Part shown: positions 17,496 through 25,661 of the stretch, one piece after another
Layout of the letters: each line of letters starts with the position of its first letter
How positions within the stretch are numbered: position 1 is the stretch's first letter
Assembly: GCF_010448835.1 (NCBI RefSeq)
Contig: NZ_CP048409.1
Coordinates: 806,001-870,000 of the forward strand
Reading direction: 5' to 3'
DNA length: 64,000 nt
From: Draconibacterium halophilum
Lineage (GTDB): Bacteria > Bacteroidota > Bacteroidia > Bacteroidales > Prolixibacteraceae
Notes under the pieces: generated by a model
The model's database searches: none
Told to the model about the DNA's origin: nothing
What the model saw: the letters and a program-made list of their open reading frames with translations, nothing else
Program-made: the position numbers and the translations under genes

Positions 17496-18494
17496 TCAGG
17501 AATTTAGTATTTCTCGTCTCGACTTTACTTTAAGCTTTGAAAATATATTGTTAACATGAGATTTTACAGTACTAAGGCTAATACTCAACTCATCGGATAT
17601 TTCTTTGTTTGATTTGCCTTTTTGAAGCATGGTGTAAATGTTTCTCTCCTGAATGGTTAGTTCCTGAAGTACATTTTTTGATGGTTTTTTTAATAGCCTT
17701 GAAATGAAACTCATCGATAAAACTCCGAGTAGCAGCCCTGAAATTCCAAATAGTGCAGGATAATAGTTCCTGTTTCGCTTTATATATACTTTCTTTCTAA
17801 ATTCATTGAAATAAGGAGATCGTTCTTTTTCCCATTTTTCAAGAAAACGGATGTAGAAATCAGGATTAGTTTCAACATGAAACTCGAAATTACTCTTGTA
17901 AATGGCATAGAGGGCCACCAAAGGGAAGCTGCAGGTATCAGCAAATTGTCGTAATTTTTCGTACAACGCGTTTTCTACAAGTTCACGCTTTAAAAATGAT
18001 CTGCTAAAACTCACGGTGTCAAAAAACAAAGCTATTTTATCGACTTCAGTTAATTGCCGGCTTTCAGGAGAATTTTTAATATCCACATTCCCAAACAAGG
18101 TCTCGGAAGGCTTGCAGTTAAAGAAGATATCTGACTCGCTATTGGCAATTAAGAAAATGTGGTTTTCATCTTTTCCACCAATAATTAGTGATGCCGGAGG
18201 ATCTCCTTTTTTTGAAAGATGCAGACGGTACAATCGATTATCAGCTGGAAGATAAGTGGTCATGAACGAAAACTTTCCATTCTTATCAATCTCAGCCCTA
18301 TCAATAATCATTTGGTTCGACATGGTGTTTAATTGATCGAAACCGGAGATCAAAGAAAGGTAAACAATCCGGTTCCAGGTAGTATCAACATTCAGTTTCC
18401 CTTCAATACGGTCTGCATTTGATTTTAGTGAAGCAAAGGATAAAAATGTAATGATTAAATAGAAATATTTTACCTGTTTACATTTGCTGATCAT
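17496..18494 (-). CDS. Membrane-anchored LuxR-type regulator with periplasmic DUF4369-like domain
   Basis: Protein of 332 residues with an unusual order. It has an N-terminal signal or anchor segment (YFYLIITFLSFASL), then a periplasmic region of about 210 residues whose first part (IEGKL ... VYLSL ... KNGKFSF) resembles the DUF4369 beta domain found before thioredoxin-like proteins. A membrane helix (YYPALFGISGLLLGVLSMSFIS, about 245-266) is followed by a C-terminal LuxR/GerE helix-turn-helix (LTIQERNIYTMLQKGKSNKEI ... SLSTVKSHVNNIFSKLKV). This suggests a one-component transmembrane regulator. Its ATG overlaps the stop of the preceding small secreted protein (ATGA), so the two are probably translationally coupled and functionally linked. 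Confidence 0.78.
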   Translation of the reverse strand: MISKCKQVKYFYLIITFLSFASLKSNADRIEGKLNVDTTWNRIVYLSLISGFDQLNTMSNQMIIDRAEIDKNGKFSFMTTYLPADNRLYRLHLSKKGDPPASLIIGGKDENHIFLIANSESDIFFNCKPSETLFGNVDIKNSPESRQLTEVDKIALFFDTVSFSRSFLKRELVENALYEKLRQFADTCSFPLVALYAIYKSNFEFHVETNPDFYIRFLEKWEKERSPYFNEFRKKVYIKRNRNYYPALFGISGLLLGVLSMSFISRLLKKPSKNVLQELTIQERNIYTMLQKGKSNKEISDELSISLSTVKSHVNNIFSKLKVKSRREILNS

Positions 18495-19002
18495 CTCGAA
18501 CTCTTTGATTTTTCATTTTGCGTATTCGAAGATTGTTGATTGCGAAATGTTACTACCCCAAACGTATGATTAGGTATAATTTTTATAGTCCATACACCCG
18601 ATAATGCATTTCGTTGCATAATCTCTCCGCTAACACGTTCAGTACATTCTTTCTTTTGTGCACCTTTATCATCTGTTTTAAGCGTAACAGAAGTTTCTTT
18701 ATCCTTTGTTGTTCCGGTTGAGAAAACACCCTTTTTCCTTCCACGGGGTCATATATTTCGATTTTAATACTCCCTTTTTCAACGTTTGCATCAATGTCTA
18801 AGTTAAAATAACAACCTTCTTCCGTCACTTCAACCTGAAGTTCCCGGGTTTCAGAGCTGCCATTTAATCTGATCGAATTATTTGTTCTAACCAAAGTGAG
18901 TTCCTGAGCCTCTCCCTCTTGGTTCTGAATTGTTTGTGCATTGATTGGTCCCACGAACAAAAGGAAAATAATAATTCCAAAAAATACGTGTGTTGTTTTC
19001 AT
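18491..19002 (-). CDS. Small secreted protein upstream of the LuxR-type regulator (frameshift at 18732-18736)
   Basis: Exported protein, unrecognised family. The start at 19002 gives signal peptide MKTTHVFFGIIIFLLFVGPINAQ. The frame as sequenced runs on to 18583 but its end is basic and unlike the rest. Adding one base to the A5 run (T5 at 18732-18736 on the plus strand) gives ...EGKKGVFSTGTTKDKETS ... SGVWTIKIIPNHTFGVV, a natural beta-rich ending, about 170 residues in all. The restored stop overlaps the regulator's start as ATGA, which strongly supports it. The protein could be the ligand or partner of that regulator; this is inference. Confidence 0.72.
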
Positions 19003-19029
19003 CTTAATTAATTTTATGATTTGACGAAA

Positions 19030-19037
19030 CAAATCTA
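19030..19037 (-). promoter_or_regulatory. -7 element of the secreted protein/LuxR regulator operon
   Basis: On the minus strand this reads TAGATTTG, a perfect TAnnTTTG, 28 bases before the start at 19002. No clear -33 element was seen. Confidence 0.55.
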
Positions 19038-19167
19038 CAGGAAGCAAGTTGTTAAGTTAATTTTTTTTGGTTTGAAATAAGAACGAAGAAAGTTGGAAAA
19101 AATGATGAGGAACCTTTAATTCTTGTAGTTTTCATCCGTTAATAATATTTTATACAAAAGAATGTTC

Positions 19168-19209
19168 CATTTTGTAACTTACATTTTGTAAATCGCAAAA
19201 TGTAAAAAT
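19168..19209. promoter_or_regulatory. Three 14-base repeats and a dyad just upstream of lplA
   Basis: Three units built on CATTTTGTAA, CATTTTGTAA and CAAAATGTAA start at 19168, 19182 and 19196, 14 bases apart. The last two also form a perfect dyad, ACATTTTG (19181-19188) with CAAAATGT (19196-19203), separated by 7 bases. It lies 7 bases before the lplA start, so it may be a repressor operator or an RNA hairpin over the start region. Confidence 0.5.
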
Positions 19210-19215
19210 TTAAAT

Positions 19216-20163
19216 ATGCTTTGTATCGTACTTAAAAACAACAATCCTTTCTACTGCCTGGCTACCGAAGAGTACCTGTTAAAGAATTTCGATGATGATA
19301 TTTTTATGCTTTGGCAAAGCGATAAAACGGTTGTGGTAGGTAAACACCAAAACGCGCTGGGCGAAGTAAATTACCGCTATGTGCGCGAAAACGATATAAC
19401 TGTTGCACGCCGTATTTCGGGTGGGGGAACCGTTTATCACGATGCAGGAAATGTAAATTTTGCCTTTATTAAAAATGTTAAAAGTCCGGCAGAGATTTCA
19501 TTTAAACAGTTTACGGAACCCGTTGTGGAAGCACTTGCCCAACTGGATATTGAAGCCACAACATCCGGGAGAAACGATTTGCTGATTAAAGGGTTAAAGA
19601 TATCGGGAAATGCAGAGCATGTTTTTAAAAATCGTGTCTTGCATCATGGTACCTTGTTGTTTAACTCCGATCTGGAAAACCTGGGAAATAGTATAAAAGT
19701 TATCCCCGGGAAATACACAAGCAAAGCGGTGCAGTCGAACCGAAGCAAAGTGGCTAATATTGCTCCGTTCCTGAAAAACGAACTGGATATTGAGGCATTT
19801 ATAGATTTTCTGATTAACGTGCAATTGAAAAAGGATGGCGCTGAAAGTTATACGATTTCTGCAGATGATGAGGAAGCCATAAAAAAGCTGGTTGACGAAA
19901 AATTCACAACCTGGGACTGGCGTTGGGGCTACTCGCCAAAATACACTTTTACCAATAAGGCGGGAATTGACGGACGGACACTGGAAATCTATTTAGAAGT
20001 GAAGAAGGGCCATATTGAAAACGCCAACCTACATGGCAATTATTTTGTTGAACCTTACGCTACTGAATTATCTGCTTTGTTGCTTGGGAAACCACACTTC
20101 TATGAGGATATTCGCGATTTAATGGGAACTGATAACGAAGAGTTGATTTATGCTTTTTTCTAA
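19216..20163 (+). CDS. lplA: Lipoate-protein ligase A
   Basis: Cytoplasmic enzyme that activates free lipoate with ATP and attaches it to lysines of 2-oxoacid dehydrogenase and GcvH subunits. The 315 residues carry the family motif RRISGGGTVYHDAGNVNFAF (about 71-90) and the substrate lysine region GLKISGNAEHVFKNRVLHHGTLL. The C-terminal part corresponds to the accessory domain. It stands alone, far from lipB-lipA at 35-37 kb, so the organism has both scavenging and de novo lipoylation. The start region is overlain by the 14-base repeats at 19168-19209. Confidence 0.92.
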   Translation: MLCIVLKNNNPFYCLATEEYLLKNFDDDIFMLWQSDKTVVVGKHQNALGEVNYRYVRENDITVARRISGGGTVYHDAGNVNFAFIKNVKSPAEISFKQFTEPVVEALAQLDIEATTSGRNDLLIKGLKISGNAEHVFKNRVLHHGTLLFNSDLENLGNSIKVIPGKYTSKAVQSNRSKVANIAPFLKNELDIEAFIDFLINVQLKKDGAESYTISADDEEAIKKLVDEKFTTWDWRWGYSPKYTFTNKAGIDGRTLEIYLEVKKGHIENANLHGNYFVEPYATELSALLLGKPHFYEDIRDLMGTDNEELIYAFF

Positions 20164-20232
20164 AAGGAGTAAAGAAAAAGCGCACCACAAAACTGCAGTG
20201 CGCCATTCCAATATTCTAATTCTCCAATCTTC

Positions 20233-21609
20233 CTATTTTGGTAATGGGTATCCTTCAAGTTTTTTCAGGTTAGCTGCAATTTCCGATTCCGGATATTCGT
20301 AATCGTGCAATTCACCACCTATGTATTTGTTGTAACCAACAAGGTCCATCAAACCATGACCGCTAAAGTTGAACAGGATTGTTTTCTCTTTTCCTTCTTC
20401 TTTGGCTTTTTTAGCCTCGCGGATGGTAGCAGCAATGGCGTGTGTTGTTTCCGGCGCAGGAATAATACCTTCAGTTTTGGCAAACAATAATCCGGCCTCG
20501 AAACATTCGCTTTGGTGAACAGCTACCGCATCCATTAAACCATCTCGCAAGGCAGCACTTACCAGCGGCGCCATTCCGTGGTATCGTAAACCACCTGCAT
20601 GAATTGGTGCGGGAACAAAGTTGTGACCCAGGCTGTTCATCGCCAAAAGCGGAGTCATTTGTGCCACATCGCCGTTATCGTAAATAAAGGGTGCTTTTGT
20701 TAAAGTTGGGCAGCTCGATGGTTCTGCTCCGATAATCTGGATGTCGGCACCATGAATTTTGTCGTACATAAACGGAAACGAGAGTCCGGCGAAGTTACTA
20801 CCTCCACCACAGCAGCCAATAACTACATCAGGGTTTTTAATGCCCACTTTTGCCAGCTGTTTTTTGGCTTCCAAACCAATTATAGTTTGGTGCAACATTA
20901 CGTGGTTCAACACCGAACCCAACGAGTAACGAGTACCTCCGGTAGGATCGGTAACAGCTGCTTCAACGGCTTCTGAAATAGCAATTCCCAAACTTCCCGG
21001 TGTATCAGGAAACTGTGCTAAAATATCACGTCCGGCTTGTGTTTCGGTACTTGGACTTGCAATACACTTGCCGCCCCAGGTTTCCATCATCATCTTACGG
21101 AAAGGTTTCTGATCGAAACTGACACGAACCATAAAAACTTTGCATTCAATGCCGCCCAATTGTGCACAGGCATAAGAAAGTGCCGATCCCCACTGGCCGG
21201 CTCCGGTTTCGGTGGTAAGTTTTTTAATTCCAAACTCTTTGTTGTACCAGGCTTGCGCCACAGCTGTATTGGGTTTATGACTACCGGCAGGCGAAACACC
21301 TTCGTTTTTATAATAGATCTTTGCCGGAGTTCCCAGTGCTTCTTCCAGTTCGTAAGCACGAATTAGCGGACTTGGTCGCCACTGTACCAGAATCTCGCGA
21401 ATTCCTTCAGGAATATCAATCCAGCGCTCTTGGCTAACTTCCTGCTCAATCAGGTTCATCGGAAAAACCGGAGCCAGCATCTCCGGGCCTACAGGATTTC
21501 CATCAGGGCCAAGTGGTGGGTTTAATGGCGATGGCAGATCGGGAGCCAGGTTATACCATTGTTTGGGCATCTCCGATTCTTCGAGAAAGATCTTTTTTTG
21601 ACGTGTCAT
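20233..21609 (-). CDS. trpB: TrpB2-type tryptophan synthase beta chain
   Basis: PLP enzyme of 458 residues that joins indole with serine. The length and long N-terminal extension (PLNPPLGPDGNPVGPEMLAPVFP) mark it as TrpB2 rather than the canonical TrpB1 of about 400 residues. It has the PLP lysine in AGSHKPNTAVAQAW, the phosphate-binding loop GCCGGGSNFAG, and TGAGQWGSAL. No trpA or other trp gene is adjacent, which fits a stand-alone TrpB2 that salvages indole. Confidence 0.92.
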   Translation of the reverse strand: MTRQKKIFLEESEMPKQWYNLAPDLPSPLNPPLGPDGNPVGPEMLAPVFPMNLIEQEVSQERWIDIPEGIREILVQWRPSPLIRAYELEEALGTPAKIYYKNEGVSPAGSHKPNTAVAQAWYNKEFGIKKLTTETGAGQWGSALSYACAQLGGIECKVFMVRVSFDQKPFRKMMMETWGGKCIASPSTETQAGRDILAQFPDTPGSLGIAISEAVEAAVTDPTGGTRYSLGSVLNHVMLHQTIIGLEAKKQLAKVGIKNPDVVIGCCGGGSNFAGLSFPFMYDKIHGADIQIIGAEPSSCPTLTKAPFIYDNGDVAQMTPLLAMNSLGHNFVPAPIHAGGLRYHGMAPLVSAALRDGLMDAVAVHQSECFEAGLLFAKTEGIIPAPETTHAIAATIREAKKAKEEGKEKTILFNFSGHGLMDLVGYNKYIGGELHDYEYPESEIAANLKKLEGYPLPK

Positions 21610-21645
21610 AATCTGTTATTTTATTGGTTTATGTATGCATTTTTT

Positions 21646-21770
21646 AGATTCCTCACTAGGTTCGGAGTGACAAGCTTTTATAGAGCGAAGGAGTTTAGCA
21701 GGCGGCAAACCGCCTGCTAAACTCCCAAAAACACGAAGTAAAATGTCATTCCGAGCAAAGCGAGGAATCT
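21646..21770. repeat. MITE-like element with terminal inverted repeats and a 16-base-pair hairpin
   Basis: The 27-base ends (21646-21672 and 21744-21770) are inverted copies matching at 22 of 27 positions; the outer part reads AGATTCCTC and the inner part GGA-TGACA. Centrally, GGAGTTTAGCAGGCGG (21690-21705) and CCGCCTGCTAAACTCC (21710-21725) are perfect complements around CAAA. No coding potential. It resembles the dispersed palindromic intergenic repeats common in Bacteroidota and shares its AATCT...GTCAT end pattern with 23893-23972. Confidence 0.7.
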
Positions 21771-21800
21771 ATTCCTTTTCCTTATCAGCCCAAAAAAATA

Positions 21801-21838
21801 AAAAGGGATTTGCCACACGCTTGCAGCAAATCCCTTTT
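21801..21838. terminator. Hairpin with 13-base-pair stem, possible terminator
   Basis: AAAAGGGATTTGC (21801-21813) pairs with GCAAATCCCTTTT (21826-21838) over a 12-base loop. It lies in the divergent trpB-ybaK gap (21610-22253), which otherwise holds only repeat elements, so what it terminates is unclear. Confidence 0.55.
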
Positions 21839-22069
21839 CAGTTTATAGCAGAAAAAAATAAGCAGCATCTCGTGTTTCCATTTTCACGTTACGCCAGTGC
21901 CATTCTTTTCCGTATATGTTATTCTTGTACATCTATTTATATCAACAGTACGTAAAGCTAATTAATATTTTATTTTGAAAAAATATTTCAGATTCTTTAA
22001 CGCTTGCTGAGTGCAGAGATATTGGGTTTTTATTGGATTTGAATGTCTGCAAATAATCACAATCAGGAC

Positions 22070-22152
22070 GTCACCCTGAACTTGTTTCAGGGTCTTTTTT
22101 TCAAATCGCTTGAAATTAAATGTGAAAGATGCTGAAACGAGTTCAGCATGAC
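22070..22152. repeat. Inverted-repeat element of the GTCA..CTGAAC type
   Basis: Left arm 22070-22097 (GTCACCCTGAACTTGTTTCA...) and right arm 22125-22152 (its near reverse complement, ending ...GTTCAGCATGAC) match except at five positions. The core is a 27-base AT-rich loop. It is a dispersed intergenic repeat with no coding potential. Confidence 0.65.
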
Positions 22153-22253
22153 GGACTACCTACTAAACTTGACATAAAAGGGATATTTTTATTGGATTGT
22201 TCATTTGCCCAGGCGAGTAAATTTTTCAACTTTTGTGCTCAAATTATTTTGCA

Positions 22254-22727
22254 ATGAAGAAAACAAATGCTGCCCGTTTACTCGACAGCAAAAAGATTTC
22301 GTACGACTTGGTTGAATACCATGTTGATGAGGCTGATTTGAGTGCTGCTCATGTTGCAGAGTCGTTGGGGCAGAATGTTGAGCAGGTTTTTAAAACGCTG
22401 GTTCTTCGAGGTAAAAAAACGAGTGTGTTTGTGGCTGTAATTCCCGGAGCTGCTGAGCTAAATCTGAAAAAATCTGCAAAAGTATCGGGAAATAAAAGTG
22501 TAGAAATGGTGTTGATGAAAGAGCTGCTGGGGCTAACCGGATACATTCGTGGCGCTTGTTCGCCAATGGCTATGAAAAAACCTTACCCTATTTATGTTCA
22601 TAAAACTTGCTTGAATTTCGAAACTATTTTTGTGAGTGCCGGGAAACGAGGAATGCAGATAAAAATCGATCCAAAAGATCTGATTACCTGCACTGGAGCA
22701 GAGATCGCTGATCTTATTGATGAATGA
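22254..22727 (+). CDS. ybaK: YbaK/EbsC-type Cys-tRNA(Pro) deacylase
   Basis: Trans-editing factor of 157 residues that hydrolyses mischarged Cys-tRNA(Pro). It has the YbaK fold motifs VEQVFKTLVLRG, FVAVIPGAAELNLKK (catalytic-region Lys) and GYIRGACSPMAMKKPYPIY, and G.RG.Q..I near the end. The start at 22254 was chosen over an in-frame codon at 22233 because it gives the normal family start MKKTNAARLLD. Confidence 0.9.
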   Translation: MKKTNAARLLDSKKISYDLVEYHVDEADLSAAHVAESLGQNVEQVFKTLVLRGKKTSVFVAVIPGAAELNLKKSAKVSGNKSVEMVLMKELLGLTGYIRGACSPMAMKKPYPIYVHKTCLNFETIFVSAGKRGMQIKIDPKDLITCTGAEIADLIDE

Positions 22728-22805
22728 TTTCCATCGAAATAAGCTATTCAGTATTAATTTTTAGAACGTAGCGAATTTTAGTTTTTTACTTTCCGTACGA
22801 ATCTC

Positions 22806-22813
22806 TATTTTTG
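22806..22813 (+). promoter_or_regulatory. -7 element of the trpS promoter
   Basis: TATTTTTG is a perfect TAnnTTTG, 61 bases before the trpS ATG at 22874. Confidence 0.6.
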
Positions 22814-22873
22814 CACTCACTTAAAAATCAGAACGCTTTGCGCCATGCGCATTGCACTTCGCAAAAAAGAAAA

Positions 22874-23873
22874 ATGAATAAACCGACAGTTGTTAGCGGT
22901 ATACGACCGACAGGATATTTACATCTCGGAAATTATTTCGGGCCGTGCAGAATTTCTTAAAAATGCAGGACGATTTTAACTGCTACTTTTTTATTGCTGA
23001 TATTCACTCGCTGACTACGCACCCAACGCCTGAGAATTTGCAGTCGGGTGTGCGCCAGGTGCTTGCCGAATATCTGGCTTGCGGTATCGATCCTGAAAAA
23101 TCAACGATATTTATTCAGAGTGATGTTCCTGAGGTTTCGGAATTGTATGCTTTATTAAACATGAATGCCTATTTGGGCGAGTTGGAACGTACAACGTCGT
23201 TTAAAGATAAAGCCCGTCAGAATCCGGATAACGTAAATGCCGGTTTGTTGACTTATCCTGTTTTAATGGCTTCGGATATTATTATTCACAAAGCACATTT
23301 TGTACCGGTTGGAAAAGACCAGGAGCAAAACCTGGAAATGGCGCGTAAATTTGCCAAACGTTTTAACCGCATGTACAAATGTGATATATTTCCAATTCCG
23401 CGTCCGTATACCTTCGGTGGGGCGATATGATTAAAGTTCCGGGACTGGATGGCAGTGGTAAAATGGGAAAATCGGAAGGTAATGCAATCAACCTTTACGA
23501 AGATCCAAAATCGATACGTAAAAAAGTAATGCGCGCGGTTACTGATTCAGGTCCAACAGAAATGAATCAGGAAAAACCAGAAGCCGTTCAAAACCTGTTT
23601 ACGCTGATGGACATCGTTTCAACACCCGATACAGTTGCACATTTCGATGAGTTATACAACAAATGCGAAATTCGTTACGGCGATCTGAAAAAACAACTAG
23701 CCGAAGATATTATCGCCTACACATCGCCAATTCGCGAGCGTATTATCGAAATTCTGAAAGATGATGCTTACCTCGCAAAAGTGGCGAAAATGGGTGCCGA
23801 AAAAGCTCAGGTGTCAGCTGCAAAAACATTGCAGGAGGTAAAAGATGTAATCGGATTCAAGAAACTGTTTTAG
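22874..23873 (+). CDS. trpS: Tryptophanyl-tRNA synthetase (two frame interruptions)
   Basis: Class I aminoacyl-tRNA synthetase charging tRNA(Trp). As sequenced it is in three pieces. ATG 22874 gives NKPTVVSGIRPTGYLHLGNYFG with the HLGN (HIGH) motif, then loses frame at GGG near 22942-22944. The next frame carries ...NFLKMQDDFNCYFFIADIHSL and the binding-site region, up to RPYTFGG, and loses frame at GGGG near 23417-23421. The last part has KVPGLDGSGKMGKSEGN with KMGKS (KMSKS). Adding one G at each site gives a single protein of about 333 residues, the normal length. An essential gene with two homopolymer breaks points to sequencing error. Confidence 0.93.
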
Positions 23874-23892
23874 GAAGAACATTAAATAAATT

Positions 23893-23972
23893 GTCATTTC
23901 GACGACGAAGGAGGAGAAATCTGTTTATTGAAGCGTAAGATTTCTTTTTGTCAATCGACGGATTGAAATGAC
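23893..23972. repeat. Inverted-repeat element between trpS and phnA
   Basis: GTCATTTCGACGACG...GAGAAATCT on the left and AGATTTCT...CGACGGATTGAAATGAC on the right are imperfect inverted arms around a short loop. It is of the same general type as 21646-21770. The open frame from 23968 begins inside it, so the phnA start was moved to 23986. Confidence 0.6.
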
Positions 23973-23985
23973 AAGAACAATCAAA

Positions 23986-24561
23986 ATGAGTATAGAAAGA
24001 GAATTGCAAAAACGCACTTCGGTTTGTGAGTTGTGCGGATCGGAAGATAACCTGGACGTATACACCGTACCGCCGGCAACACAGGAAAGCGAAAAAGACA
24101 GTATTTATATTTGTGCCACCTGCTCGGGGCAAATTACCGAGCCCGAAACGGTGGATGCCAACCATTGGCGTTGTTTAAACGACAGTATGTGGAGTACCGT
24201 TCCGGCCGTTCAGGTTATGGCCTGGAGAATGTTAAATCGACTGAAAGCTGAAGGATGGCCGCAAGACCTGCTCGATATGCTTTACCTCGACGAAGAAACT
24301 AAAGAGTGGGCCGAAGCAACCGGCGAAGGAATCGATCCGGATGATGTAGTAAAACACCTCGACAGCAACGGCGCTGTTTTACAGGCCGGCGATACCGTTG
24401 TGTTGATTAAAGACCTGAACGTGAAAGGCGGTGGATTCACTGCCAAACGCGGAACTGCCGTTCGAAATATTTCACTGGTACACGATAATCCAGAGCAAAT
24501 TGAAGGGAAAGTAAATGGACAGGGCATCGTTATTCTTACACAGTATGTGAAGAAGAACTAG
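23986..24561 (+). CDS. phnA: PhnA-family zinc-ribbon protein
   Basis: Protein of 191 residues. The N-terminal part has two Cys pairs, CELCGSED and CATCSGQ, that form a zinc ribbon. The C-terminal PhnA domain reads DSNGAVLQAGDTVVLIKDLNVKGGGFTAKRGTAVRNI. Despite the gene name there are no other phosphonate genes nearby, and most PhnA-family proteins have no proven role in phosphonate use. Start chosen outside the repeat at 23893-23972. Confidence 0.88.
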   Translation: MSIERELQKRTSVCELCGSEDNLDVYTVPPATQESEKDSIYICATCSGQITEPETVDANHWRCLNDSMWSTVPAVQVMAWRMLNRLKAEGWPQDLLDMLYLDEETKEWAEATGEGIDPDDVVKHLDSNGAVLQAGDTVVLIKDLNVKGGGFTAKRGTAVRNISLVHDNPEQIEGKVNGQGIVILTQYVKKN

Positions 24562-24583
24562 GAAAACTAACTTTGAAATATGA

Positions 24584-24628
24584 AAAGATGCCATCTTTAT
24601 TTACGTTTTGTAGAAAGATGGCATCTTT
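24584..24628. terminator. Inverted repeat, probable terminator after phnA
   Basis: AAAGATGCCATCTTT (24584-24598) and AAAGATGGCATCTTT (24614-24628) are perfect reverse complements separated by 15 bases, with GTTTTG following. It lies 22 bases after the phnA stop. Confidence 0.7.
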
Positions 24629-24662
24629 GTTTTGTAGCAATGATAGGCAAAAACAGATAAAA

Positions 24663-25307
24663 ATGAATGTATTTACAAATAAAGAAATAGCAGGCGCTTA
24701 CGATGCCTATTATCAAACTCCGGCAGGAAAAGAAATTGATACGATAGAAGAAAAGCTCATTACCAATGCGCTGAAAAAATTGCCAAAAGGGAAAATGCTG
24801 GAACTCGGTTGTGGAACCGGTCATTGGACAGAGCTGTTTGTAAACATGGGTTTTGATGTTGTTGCCACTGATATTTCGGATGCGATGTTGCGTAAGGCTA
24901 TTGAGAAAAACCTGGCGACAGAAATTTTAAAAGCCGATGCAGCAGAGTTGCCTTTTAAAAACGAAAGTTTTGATGTGGTGGCTTCGGTAACAATGATGGA
25001 GTTTGTAAACAACAAAGAAGTGGTGTTGAACGAAATCTATCGTGTTTTAAAACCGGGAGGATATTTATTACTGGGGTGTCTGAATGGAACTTCGCAGCTG
25101 GCAAAAAATGCGGCTAACGATCCGGTATTCAAAAATGCAGCATTCTACGTTCCTGAAAGTTTAGAGAAAGATCTAATGAAGTTCGGAACGTCTGAGCTGT
25201 CGTCAGGAGTGCATTTTGCTCCCGATTTCAAGGTAATGGACCGAACTACTGAGAAAGATAATCACGAACCGGCTTTTATGGTTGCGCTGGTTCAGAAAAA
25301 CAAATAA
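24663..25307 (+). CDS. Class I SAM-dependent methyltransferase
   Basis: Small-molecule methyltransferase of 214 residues, UbiE/Methyltransf_11 type. SAM-binding motif I is MLELGCGTGHWTELF, motif II DVVATDISDAMLRKA, then ADAAELPFKNESFDVV and VLKPGGYLLLG. Substrate unknown. The start at 24663 was chosen because the longer frame from 24573 would encode the terminator hairpin. It is followed 2 bases later by a thiamine-binding-type protein, so the two form an operon. Confidence 0.85.
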   Translation: MNVFTNKEIAGAYDAYYQTPAGKEIDTIEEKLITNALKKLPKGKMLELGCGTGHWTELFVNMGFDVVATDISDAMLRKAIEKNLATEILKADAAELPFKNESFDVVASVTMMEFVNNKEVVLNEIYRVLKPGGYLLLGCLNGTSQLAKNAANDPVFKNAAFYVPESLEKDLMKFGTSELSSGVHFAPDFKVMDRTTEKDNHEPAFMVALVQKNK

Positions 25308-25309
25308 TC

Positions 25310-25552
25310 ATGCAAGTTGCTGTTGAAATTAGTCTTTACCCCTTAAGTGACGATTTTGATAAACCGATCGATACTTTTTTGTCACTTTTGGCAAACTGCG
25401 AAACAATTGATGTTGAGCCCGGTAAAATGAGCAGTATTCTAACCGGCGAGTTAGCTGAGATTATGAAAGTCTTAACTCAAGCCATGGATCAGGTCTTCGC
25501 AGAAAATCCGGCCGTTTTTAACCTGAAGATTTCGAATTGCTGCCCGGTGTAG
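25310..25552 (+). CDS. YkoF/MTH1187-type thiamine-binding-like protein
   Basis: Small protein of 80 residues with one ferredoxin-like domain: VAVEISLYPLSDDFDKPIDTFL at the N-terminus and FNLKISNCCPV at the C-terminus, the pattern of the MTH1187/YkoF family. Family members bind thiamine or its pyrimidine part. It starts 2 bases after the methyltransferase stop. No thiamine transporter genes are nearby, so the ligand is not certain. Confidence 0.7.
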   Translation: MQVAVEISLYPLSDDFDKPIDTFLSLLANCETIDVEPGKMSSILTGELAEIMKVLTQAMDQVFAENPAVFNLKISNCCPV

Positions 25553-25608
25553 CACTGAATCTTGAGCTGGTGACTTTTAATTCTCCTGTTCAACGGTCAT
25601 TAAGAAAA

Positions 25609-25639
25609 GTGATAGCCTCACTCGAAGTGAGACCATCAC
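25609..25639. terminator. Hairpin between the convergent thiamine-binding and DUF1080 genes
   Basis: GTGATAGCCTCACT and AGTGAGACCATCAC form a long imperfect stem over CGA. A related hairpin (GTGATGCC...GGGCATCAC) follows the transport cluster at 62841-62871, so this is a recurring element used between genes, possibly a bidirectional terminator. Confidence 0.55.
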
Positions 25640-25661
25640 CAATTATATTGTTTTGAATCGC

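Noticed and set aside
18732..18736. Programmed -1 frameshift in the 18.5-kb gene
   Set aside because: The run is only A5 followed by GGG and does not form a classic A-AAA-AAG slip site. Six other genes in the window show the same kind of homopolymer loss, so sequencing error is simpler.
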